A DNA stretch of 64,000 nucleotides, from NCBI RefSeq assembly GCF_051860665.1, contig NZ_JBHYDM010000004.1, positions 186,001 to 250,000 of the forward strand. The letters are read 5' to 3'. Both the position numbers and the translations under genes were made by a program. The notes under the pieces were generated by a model. It was not told the DNA's origin. It made no database searches and worked only from the letters and a program-made list of their open reading frames with translations. Below, piece after piece: positions 56,725-64,000 of this stretch (positions are counted from its first letter, which is position 1; each line of letters begins with the position of its first letter). The stretch comes from Falsiroseomonas sp051860665. Its GTDB lineage: Bacteria; Pseudomonadota; Alphaproteobacteria; Acetobacterales; Acetobacteraceae.

Positions 56725-57998
56725 GCGCCGCGGCCGCCCTTCCCCAGCCTGGTTGCGCCGATGCGCCCGTGCTGCGGGAGCGCGGCCAGCGTGAGGTCTT
56801 CTGCGGGCTGACCGGCATCGTCTGGCTGCATCGCAAGATCCAGGACGCCTTCTTCCTCGTCGTCGGCAGCCGCACCTGCGCGCATCTGCTGCAATCCGCC
56901 GCCGGCGTGATGATCTTTGCCGAGCCGCGCTTCGCCACCGCGATCATCGATGAGCGTGACCTGGCGGGCCTTGCCGATTGCAATGCGGAGCTGGACCGCG
57001 TGGTGACGCGGCTGCTGGAGCGGCGGCCGGACATCCGCATGCTCTTCCTCGTCGGCTCCTGCCCCAGCGAGGTCATCAAGCTCGATCTCTCCCGCGCCGC
57101 GCAGCGCCTGTCGCAGCGCTTCCTGCCGCAGGTCCGCGTGCTGAACTATTCCGGCAGCGGCATCGAGACCACTTTTACACAAGGCGAGGATGCCTGCCTC
57201 GCGGCCCTGGTGCCCGAGATGCCGGCCGAGCCCGGCGCCGCGCGGTCCCTGCTGGTGGTGGGCGCGCTCGCCGAAGTCGTGGAAGACCAGTTCCTGCGGA
57301 TTTTTGCGGCGCTTGGTGTGGGTCCGGTGCGCTTCCTGCCTTCGCGTCGCGCGGCAGAATTGCCGGCGGTGGGGCCAGGCACGCGCTACCTTCTCGCGCA
57401 GCCCTTCCTCAATGACACGGCGCGGGCGCTCGAAGCGCGCGGCGCGACTCGGATCGCCGCACCCTTCCCGCTTGGAGTCGAAGGCACGACGGCCTGGCTG
57501 ACGGCAGCCGCCGAAGTCTGGGGCGCATCGCCTGCGCGCATCGAGGTCGCCACCGGCGCCGCCGCGTCGCGGGCCAGTGCCGCGGTGGCGCGGATTCGCC
57601 AAAGGCTCGCTGGCAAGAGCATCTTCTTCTTTCCCGACAGCCAGCTCGAGATCCCGCTGGCGCGCTTCCTGTCGCGCGAGCTCGGCATGCGGTTGACGGA
57701 GGTTGGCACGCCCTATTTGCATCGCCAGCACCTGGCGGAGGAGCTGGCGCTGCTGCCCGATACGGCGACGCTTTCCGAGGGCCAGCATGTCGAGCGGCAG
57801 CTCGACCGCTGCCGCGCGCTGCGGCCGGATCTCACGGTCTGCGGGCTGGGTCTCGCGAATCCGCTGGAGGCGGAGGGGCTGACGACCAAGTGGTCGATTG
57901 AGCTCGTCTTCACGCCGATCCAGGGCTACGACCAGGCGGCGGATCTCGCCGAACTCTTCGCGCGGCCGCTGCTGCGCCACGCCAAGCTGACGGTGTAG
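56721..57998 (+). CDS. bchN: dark protochlorophyllide reductase subunit N
   Basis: A 425-residue catalytic subunit of the nitrogenase-like enzyme reducing ring D of protochlorophyllide without light. The cluster cysteines are C28 (VFCGLTG), C53 (SRTCAHLL) and C114 (GSCPSEVI), matching the three Cys ligands of the 4Fe-4S NB cluster. Start ATG 56721 (ATGA overlap with bchF). The partner bchB begins 4 bp after the stop. Confidence 0.97.
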   Translation: MSAAAALPQPGCADAPVLRERGQREVFCGLTGIVWLHRKIQDAFFLVVGSRTCAHLLQSAAGVMIFAEPRFATAIIDERDLAGLADCNAELDRVVTRLLERRPDIRMLFLVGSCPSEVIKLDLSRAAQRLSQRFLPQVRVLNYSGSGIETTFTQGEDACLAALVPEMPAEPGAARSLLVVGALAEVVEDQFLRIFAALGVGPVRFLPSRRAAELPAVGPGTRYLLAQPFLNDTARALEARGATRIAAPFPLGVEGTTAWLTAAAEVWGASPARIEVATGAAASRASAAVARIRQRLAGKSIFFFPDSQLEIPLARFLSRELGMRLTEVGTPYLHRQHLAEELALLPDTATLSEGQHVERQLDRCRALRPDLTVCGLGLANPLEAEGLTTKWSIELVFTPIQGYDQAADLAELFARPLLRHAKLTV

Positions 57999-58002
57999 CG
58001 CC

Positions 58003-59601
58003 ATGCAACTCGCCCTCTGGACCTATGAAGGCCCTCCCCATATCGGCGCGATGCGCGTGGCGACGGCGATGGAGGGCGTGCACTACGTGCTGCACGCGCC
58101 GCAGGGCGATACCTATGCCGACCTGCTCTTCACCATGATCGAGCGCCGCGCCAAGCGCCCCCCGGTCACCTACACCACCTTCCAGGCGCGCGACCTCGGC
58201 GGCGATACCGCCAATCTGTTTCGCGAATCCGTGCTGGATGCCTACGAACGCTTCCGGCCGCAGGCGATGCTGGTGGGCGCGAGCTGCACGGCGGAGCTGA
58301 TCCAGGACGATCCCGGTGGCCTGGCCAAGACGCTGGGCCTGCCGATTCCCGTCGTGCCGCTGGAACTGCCCGCCTATCAGCGCAAGGAGAATTGGGGCGC
58401 GTCGGAGACCTTCTACCAGCTGGTGCGCGCCTGCGCCGGGCCGCACGTGCCGCCGCCCGGCACGCAGCGCACGAAGAACGCCACGCCCCGCTGCAATATC
58501 CTCGGCCCCACCGCGCTTGGCTTCCGCCATCGCGACGACGTGCCGGAGGTGGAGCGGCTGCTGGCCGCGCTCGGCATCGAGACGCATGTGATCGCGCCGA
58601 TGGGCGCGACGCCGGCGGATCTCGCCACGCTCGGCGAGGCCGATTTCAACGTGGTGCTCTACCCCGAGATCGCCGGCCAGGCCGCCGCCTGGCTGCGCCG
58701 CAGTTTTGGGCAGCCCTGCACCACGGTGATCCCGATCGGTGTCGGTGCCACGCGGGATTTCGTGCAGGAGGTCGCAAAACTGGCCGGCGTGCCGGCGACG
58801 ACCGCCGAGGGTACGCTGCGGCTGCCCTGGTACTCGCGCTCCGTCGACAGCACCTATCTGACCGGCAAGCGCGTCTTCATCTTCGGCGATGCGACGCATG
58901 CCATCGCCGCGGCGCGCGTGGCGCAGCAGGAACTCGGCTTCACCGTCGTCGGCCTCGGCAGCTATTCGCGCGAATTCGGCCGCGAGATCCGCTCCGCAGC
59001 CGCACTCTACGGCGTGGAGCCGCTGGTCACCGACGACTACCTCGAGGTGGAAGCGCAGATCACGGCGCTGCAGCCGGAGCTGGTGCTGGGCACGCAGATG
59101 GAACGCCATGTGGCCAAGCGCCTCGGCGTGCCTTGCGCGGTCATCTCCGCGCCCGTGCATGTGCAGGATTTCCCGGCGCGGCATTCGCCGCAGATGGGGA
59201 TCGAGGGTGCGAACGTGCTGTTCGACACCTGGGTGCATCCCCTGATGATGGGGCTGGAGGAACATCTTCTCGGGATGTTCCGCGAGGATTTCGAGTTCAA
59301 CGACGGCGTGCAGCCCAGCCATCTTGGCTATGGCGCCCAAATGGGCACGCCGTCACAGTCGGGCAAAGAGGCCGCGCCCGCCGCGCAGCCCATGCCCGTG
59401 CCCGCGGCGGAGACTCCCCACTCCGCCGCGGGCGCCCCTTTGCTCGCCTGGGTCCCCGATGCCGAGAAGGAGTTGAAGAAGATTCCCTTCTTCGTCCGCG
59501 GCAAGGCCCGGCGCAATACCGAACGCTTCGCGCAGGAACGTGGCATCGGGACCATCACGATCGAGACGCTCTACGACGCGAAGGCGCATTTTTCGCGGTG
59601 A
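58003..59601 (+). CDS. bchB: dark protochlorophyllide reductase subunit B
   Basis: A 532-residue partner of BchN. Asp 36 (in HAPQGDTYADLL) is the fourth, non-Cys ligand of the NB cluster, exactly at the family position. GASCTAELIQDDPGG and HSPQMGIEGANVLFDTWVHP follow. The C-terminal PCP_red domain ends FVRGKARRNTERFAQERGIG. A Pro/Ala-rich linker near residue 455 joins the domains. Start ATG 58003. Confidence 0.97.
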   Translation: MQLALWTYEGPPHIGAMRVATAMEGVHYVLHAPQGDTYADLLFTMIERRAKRPPVTYTTFQARDLGGDTANLFRESVLDAYERFRPQAMLVGASCTAELIQDDPGGLAKTLGLPIPVVPLELPAYQRKENWGASETFYQLVRACAGPHVPPPGTQRTKNATPRCNILGPTALGFRHRDDVPEVERLLAALGIETHVIAPMGATPADLATLGEADFNVVLYPEIAGQAAAWLRRSFGQPCTTVIPIGVGATRDFVQEVAKLAGVPATTAEGTLRLPWYSRSVDSTYLTGKRVFIFGDATHAIAAARVAQQELGFTVVGLGSYSREFGREIRSAAALYGVEPLVTDDYLEVEAQITALQPELVLGTQMERHVAKRLGVPCAVISAPVHVQDFPARHSPQMGIEGANVLFDTWVHPLMMGLEEHLLGMFREDFEFNDGVQPSHLGYGAQMGTPSQSGKEAAPAAQPMPVPAAETPHSAAGAPLLAWVPDAEKELKKIPFFVRGKARRNTERFAQERGIGTITIETLYDAKAHFSR

Positions 59602-59634
59602 GATATCTCTCTCGCCGCCGGACCGGAGGGCCTT

Positions 59635-62600
59635 ATGCCTGAGGGTATGAACTGGCGTGCCGCGACCACGATGCGGATCGTCGTGGTCACCATGGACAGC
59701 CACCTGGCCGGCGCCATGATGCAGGCGCGCGACGTGCTGCGGCAGGAAATCCCGGGGCTGGAACTGGCGGTGCATGCCGCCGACGAATGGGGAACGGATG
59801 CGGCCGCGCTGGCCGATTGCATCGCCGATATCGCGCGCGGCGACATCGTCATCGCCACCATGCTGTTCCTGGAGGACCATATAAACCTGGTGCTGCCGGC
59901 GCTGCGGGCGCGGCGCGCGGCCTGCGATGCGATGGTCTGCTGCCTCTCGGCCGGGGAGGTGATGAAGCTGACCCGCCTCGGCCGCTTCGACATGGGCGCC
60001 GAGGCGCGTGGCGTGATGGGCCTGCTGAAGCGCCTGCGCGGCAGCAAGAAGGGCGCCGCCTCTTCCGGCCGCGGCCAGATGAAGATGCTGCGGGAATTGC
60101 CGAAGCTTCTGCGCTTCATCCCCGGCACGGCGCAGGATGTGCGGGTCTATTTCCTCGCGCTGCAATACTGGCTGGCGGGCAGCCAGGCGAATCTCGCCAA
60201 CCTGGTGCGTCTTCTGGTGAACCGCTATGCGGCCGGACCGCGCGCCGGGCTTGTCGGCACGCTGAAGGTGGCGCCGCCGGTCGAATATCCGGAAGTCGGC
60301 CTCTACCACCCGCGCATTCCGGGGCAGGTGACGGACCGCGTCGCGCAGCTGCCGGCGCGTGGCACCAGGGGCACGGTCGGGCTGCTGATCATGCGGTCCT
60401 ATGTGCTGGCGGGGAATGCCGCGCATTATGACGGCGTGATCGCGGCGCTGGAGCGGCGCGGGCTGAACGTGGTGCCGGCCTTTGCCAGCGGCCTCGACAA
60501 CCGCCCGGCCATCGAGGCCTTCTTCCAGCGTGACGGCGTGACCAGCGTGGATGCGGTGGTCTCCCTCACCGGCTTCTCGCTCGTCGGCGGCCCCGCCTAC
60601 AACGATGCGCGCGCGGCGGAGGAAACTCTCGCGAAGCTCGACGTGCCCTATGTCTCCGCCCATCCGCTGGAGTTCCAGACCCGGCGGCAGTGGGAGGCGG
60701 ATCCGCGCGGGCTGCTGCCGGTGGAAGCCACCATGATGGTGGCGATTCCGGAGCTGGATGGCGGCATCCTGCCGATGACCTATGGCGGCCGCAGCGGCGA
60801 TGCGCCGGATGGCGCGCCCGGCAGCCGCGACATGGTCTGCTACACGGAACGCGCGGAGACGCTGGCAGACCGCGTCGCGCGGCTTGTCGCGTTGCGACGC
60901 ACCGCCCGCGCCGAACGGCGCGTGGCCGCGGTGATCTTCAATTTCCCGCCGAATGCCGGCAATACGGGCACGGCGGCCTATCTCTCCGTCTTCCAGTCGC
61001 TGTTCAACACGCTGTGGGCGATGCAGCAGGCGGGCTACACGGTGGCGATGCCGGCCAGCGTGGACGCGCTGCGCGAGGCCATCATCAACGGCAATGCCCA
61101 GCAGTTCGGCGCGGTGGCGAATGTCGCGGCGCGCATCCCGGCGGATGACCATGTGCGGCGCGAGCGCCACCTGGCGGAGATCGAGCGCGCCTGGGGGCCG
61201 GCGCCCGGCCGCGCGCAATCCGATGGCGCCAGCATCTTCGTCCTCGGCGCGCAGTTCGGGAACGTCTTCATCGGCGTGCAGCCCGGCTTCGGCTATGAGG
61301 GCGACCCGATGCGGCTGCTCTTCGAGCGCGGCTTCGCGCCCACCCATGCCTTCAGCGCCTTCTATCGCTGGATCCGCGAGGATTTCGGCGCCCATGCCGT
61401 GCTGCATTTCGGCACCCACGGCGCGCTGGAATTCATGCCGGGCAAGCAGGCGGGGCTTTCCGCCGAATGCTGGCCGGACCGGCTGATCGGCGACCTGCCG
61501 AATCTCTACCTGTATGCCTCGAACAACCCCTCCGAGGGGATGCTGGCCAAGCGGCGTGCCGGGGCGTCGCTCATCAGTTACCTGACGCCGCCAGTGGCCA
61601 GCGCCGGTCTCTATCGCGGTCTGCTCGACCTCAAGGCGACCTTGGACCGCTGGCGCGCGCTGGAGCCGGATTGCGATGCCGCCGTGCGCAGCGCGCTGGC
61701 CGAGCTGGTGCAGGCGCAGGCCGCGGCCGTCGATCTCGCAGCAGCGGAGCCGGCCTGGAATGCGGCCGAAACACCCGGCGTGATCCAGGATTTGAGAAGC
61801 CAGCTGCTGGAGCTGGAATACACGCTGATTCCGCACGGCCTGCATGTGGTCGGCGAGGTGCCGGATGCGGCGCAGCGGAAGGAGATGCTGGACGCCGCCG
61901 GGGTGACCGATACCGCGGAGATCGCGCGCCTCGATGCGCTGCTGGCGACAGAGCACGAGCTGCCGGCGATCCTGCATGCGCTGGATGGCGGCTATACCCG
62001 CCCCGCGCCGGGTGGCGACCTCTTGCGCAATACGGATGTGCTGCCCACGGGCCGTAACCTGCATGGCTTCGACCCCTTCAAGATTCCCTCTGCCTTCGCG
62101 GTGCGCGACGGCGCCCGGCAGGCGGACCGGCTGCTGGCGCGGCATGCGGCGGATGGCAAGGGCCTGCCGGAGACGGTGGCCATCGTGCTGTGGGGCACCG
62201 ACAACCTGAAGACCGAGGGCGGCCCCATCGCCCAGGCGCTGTGGCTGATGGGCGCGGAACCGCGGCATGACAGCTACGGCCGCCTGACCGGCGCGCAGCT
62301 GATACCGCTGGAGCAGCTCGGCCGCCCGCGCATCGACGTGATGGTCACCCTCTCCGGCATCTTCCGGGACCTGCTGCCGCTGCAGACGAAGCTGCTGGCC
62401 GAGGCCGCGCTGCTGGCGGCCAGCGCCGAGGAGCCGATCGAGCAGAACTACATCCGCAAGCATGCGCTGGCGCATCTGGCGCAGCATGGCGGGGAGATGG
62501 CGCAGGCGGCGCTGCGGGTTTTCGGCAATGCCGACGGGGCCTATGGCACCAATGTGAACCAGATCCTGGATGCCGGGCTCTGGACGGATGAGGACGAACT

Positions 62601-63246
62601 CGCCGAGGCCTATATGAAGCGCAAGGGCTTTGCCTATGGCGTCGACGGCAAGGCGGCGCGGCAGGACCAGGTGCTGACGCAGCTGCTGGGCTCGGTCGAT
62701 GTCACCTACCAGAATCTCGACAGCATCGAGGTCGGCCTTACCTCCATCGACCAGTACTTCGATACCCTAGGCGGCATGAGCCGCGCGGTGCGCCGCGCTC
62801 GCGGGGGGCAGGAGGCGTCGGTCTATGTCGGCGACCAGACCCGCGGCGAGGGCACCATCCGCAGCGTCGCGGAACAGGTGGCATTGGAGACGCGGACGCG
62901 GGCGCTGAACCCCAAGTGGTTCGAACCTCTGCTGGCGCATGGCTACGAGGGCGTACGGCAGATCGAGGCGCAGGTGACCAATACCATGGGCTGGTCGGCG
63001 ACGACCGGGCAGGTGGCGCCCTGGATCTACCAGAACCTGGCCGAGACCTACATGCTCGACCCCGCCATGCGCGCGCGCCTCGCGGCACTGAATCCCACCG
63101 CTTCCGCCAAGATCGCCAACCGGCTGATCGAGGCGCAGGAGCGCAGCTACTGGCAGCCGGATGCCGAAACCCTGGCCGCGCTGCGACGCGCCGGCGAGGA
63201 ATTGGAAGACCGGCTCGAAGGCATCACCGAGGAGATGGCGGCATGA
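59635..63246 (+). CDS. bchH: magnesium chelatase subunit H
   Basis: A 1203-residue porphyrin-binding subunit that inserts Mg into protoporphyrin IX with BchI and BchD (not encoded here). Family blocks: MRIVVVTMDSHLAGAM, VIATMLFLEDHINLVLPAL, LHFGTHGALEFMPGKQAGLS, SNNPSEGMLAKRRAGASLISYLTPP, LLRNTDVLPTGRNLHGFDPFKIP and GSVDVTYQNLDSIEVGLTSIDQYFD. Full length for BchH. Start ATG 59635 (GGAGGG 5 bp upstream); ATG 59647 is an alternative. It overlaps bchL by 4 bp. Confidence 0.97.
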   Translation: MPEGMNWRAATTMRIVVVTMDSHLAGAMMQARDVLRQEIPGLELAVHAADEWGTDAAALADCIADIARGDIVIATMLFLEDHINLVLPALRARRAACDAMVCCLSAGEVMKLTRLGRFDMGAEARGVMGLLKRLRGSKKGAASSGRGQMKMLRELPKLLRFIPGTAQDVRVYFLALQYWLAGSQANLANLVRLLVNRYAAGPRAGLVGTLKVAPPVEYPEVGLYHPRIPGQVTDRVAQLPARGTRGTVGLLIMRSYVLAGNAAHYDGVIAALERRGLNVVPAFASGLDNRPAIEAFFQRDGVTSVDAVVSLTGFSLVGGPAYNDARAAEETLAKLDVPYVSAHPLEFQTRRQWEADPRGLLPVEATMMVAIPELDGGILPMTYGGRSGDAPDGAPGSRDMVCYTERAETLADRVARLVALRRTARAERRVAAVIFNFPPNAGNTGTAAYLSVFQSLFNTLWAMQQAGYTVAMPASVDALREAIINGNAQQFGAVANVAARIPADDHVRRERHLAEIERAWGPAPGRAQSDGASIFVLGAQFGNVFIGVQPGFGYEGDPMRLLFERGFAPTHAFSAFYRWIREDFGAHAVLHFGTHGALEFMPGKQAGLSAECWPDRLIGDLPNLYLYASNNPSEGMLAKRRAGASLISYLTPPVASAGLYRGLLDLKATLDRWRALEPDCDAAVRSALAELVQAQAAAVDLAAAEPAWNAAETPGVIQDLRSQLLELEYTLIPHGLHVVGEVPDAAQRKEMLDAAGVTDTAEIARLDALLATEHELPAILHALDGGYTRPAPGGDLLRNTDVLPTGRNLHGFDPFKIPSAFAVRDGARQADRLLARHAADGKGLPETVAIVLWGTDNLKTEGGPIAQALWLMGAEPRHDSYGRLTGAQLIPLEQLGRPRIDVMVTLSGIFRDLLPLQTKLLAEAALLAASAEEPIEQNYIRKHALAHLAQHGGEMAQAALRVFGNADGAYGTNVNQILDAGLWTDEDELAEAYMKRKGFAYGVDGKAARQDQVLTQLLGSVDVTYQNLDSIEVGLTSIDQYFDTLGGMSRAVRRARGGQEASVYVGDQTRGEGTIRSVAEQVALETRTRALNPKWFEPLLAHGYEGVRQIEAQVTNTMGWSATTGQVAPWIYQNLAETYMLDPAMRARLAALNPTASAKIANRLIEAQERSYWQPDAETLAALRRAGEELEDRLEGITEEMAA

Positions 63247-64000
63247 CCGTGATCGTGCGACCGCGGCCGGATGAGCGCCTGATCGGCGATGGCGATGGCA
63301 GCGTGCAGGTGCATATGCACGACCCGCTGAAGATCGACGGCGCCAAGGTTTTTGCCGTCTATGGCAAGGGCGGCATCGGCAAGAGCACGACCTCCTCCAA
63401 CCTGTCCGTCGCCTTCGCCAAGCTCGGGAAGCGCGTGCTGCAGATCGGCTGCGACCCGAAGCACGACAGCACCTTCACCCTGACCGGCCGCATGATCCCG
63501 ACGGTGATCGATGTGCTGGATGGCGTGGGCTTCCATTCGGAGGAGTTGCGCGCCGAGGATTTCGTGGTGGAAGGCCGCCACGGCGTGATGTGCGTGGAGG
63601 CCGGCGGCCCGCCGGCCGGCACCGGCTGCGGCGGCTATGTGGTGGGCCAGACGGTGAAGCTGCTGAAGGAGCATCACCTGCTGGAAGACACCGACATCGT
63701 CATCTTCGACGTGCTGGGCGACGTGGTCTGCGGCGGCTTCGCGGCCCCCCTGCTGCATGCCGATCGCGGCGTGATCGTCGCCGCCAACGACTTCGATAGC
63801 ATTTTCGCCATGAACCGGATCGTCGCGGCCATCAAGGCGAAGTCGGCGAATTACGGCGTGCGGCTGGGCGGCGTCATCGTCAACCGCTCGAAGGACACCG
63901 ACCAGATCCAGAAGTACAATGATGCGACGGGCATGAAGATGCTGGCGCATCTGCCGGATCTCGACGTGATCCGCCGTTCGCGGCTGAAGAAGGCGACGCT
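63243..64000 (+). CDS. bchL: dark protochlorophyllide reductase iron protein BchL (partial, runs off the edge)
   Basis: The first 252 residues of the NifH-like ATPase that passes electrons to BchNB. P-loop VYGKGGIGKSTTSSNLS (residues 39-55), LQIGCDPKHDSTFTL, and the two 4Fe-4S cysteines in AGTGCGGYV (C129) and VVCGGFAAP (C163). Start ATG 63243 (ATGA overlap with bchH). The last ~45 residues are missing because the window ends. All visible motifs are intact. Confidence 0.97.
   Translation, partial: MTVIVRPRPDERLIGDGDGSVQVHMHDPLKIDGAKVFAVYGKGGIGKSTTSSNLSVAFAKLGKRVLQIGCDPKHDSTFTLTGRMIPTVIDVLDGVGFHSEELRAEDFVVEGRHGVMCVEAGGPPAGTGCGGYVVGQTVKLLKEHHLLEDTDIVIFDVLGDVVCGGFAAPLLHADRGVIVAANDFDSIFAMNRIVAAIKAKSANYGVRLGGVIVNRSKDTDQIQKYNDATGMKMLAHLPDLDVIRRSRLKKAT

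Noticed and set aside
59353..62487. A 1044-residue open frame antisense to bchB and bchH
   Set aside because: Low-complexity composition without domains; BchB and BchH motifs on the other strand are intact.

Overview
The window is GC-rich DNA from an alphaproteobacterium that makes bacteriochlorophyll. The right end carries part of a photosynthesis gene cluster (aerR/ppaA, ppsR, bchG, a PucC-type carrier, bchP and hemC leftward; bchF, bchN, bchB, bchH and bchL rightward). The gene content (orphan Bug-type receptors, an obgE-proB-proA-nadD-rsfS-rlmH-gpmI array, and DNA consistently rich in G+C) suggests an aerobic anoxygenic phototroph of the Acetobacteraceae, such as a Roseomonas relative. 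The genus is an inference; the phototrophy genes are read directly.

Layout. 1-5.1 kb: edge of a leftward exported protein, a CbpA/CbpM-like chaperone pair, gpmI, a voltage-gated channel, an NnrU-like membrane protein and rlmH. 5.1-15.0 kb: a leftward housekeeping array (rplU, rpmA, obgE, proB, proA, nadD, rsfS). It is interrupted between proB and proA by an orphan peptide-type binding protein and two tandem, homologous 120-residue exported proteins on the other strand. rsfS carries a very long Lys/Ala/Pro decapeptide-repeat extension. 15.2 kb: tRNA-Ser(CGA). 15.7-27.5 kb: an accessory catabolic block with a molybdenum hydroxylase large subunit without its partner subunits, a TetR regulator, an NMT1/SsuA-type ABC transporter, a PuuE-like deacetylase, two Bug receptors, a degradative HMG-CoA reductase and a MocR regulator. 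Two near-identical operator-like dyads flank the TetR gene. 27.5-30.4 kb: a ROK regulator with an upstream perfect inverted repeat, and a second orphan binding protein.

30.4-38.2 kb is the most unusual stretch. Leftward it has a subtilase, a Crp/Fnr regulator, an animal-type haem peroxidase and a membrane protein in a compact unit. Rightward it has a class III nucleotide cyclase with TPR-like C-terminus and a vanadium-haloperoxidase/PAP2 protein with an Asn-Gly-Ala repeat. The layout suggests a self-contained cyclic-nucleotide/oxidation module. 38.2-48.8 kb: a GT29-like protein, DoxX, a three-gene nitrile hydratase/thiocyanate hydrolase-like set whose beta subunit is split in two, an SH3 protein, a DsrE protein, a MoeB/ThiF enzyme, a polysaccharide O-acetylation cluster (MBOAT plus three SGNH hydrolases), a VOC protein, and a nitroreductase behind a perfect 17-bp Fur-like palindrome.

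48.9-64 kb: the photosynthesis cluster. aerR, ppsR, bchG, the carrier, bchP and hemC are packed so tightly that they are probably one transcript. Divergently, bchF-N-B-H-L encode the route from Mg chelation (BchH) through dark protochlorophyllide reduction (BchLNB) to 3-vinyl hydration (BchF). TGT-N12-ACA (PpsR/CrtJ-type) sites lie between the two units, one covering the bchF start codon. bchL runs off the right edge.
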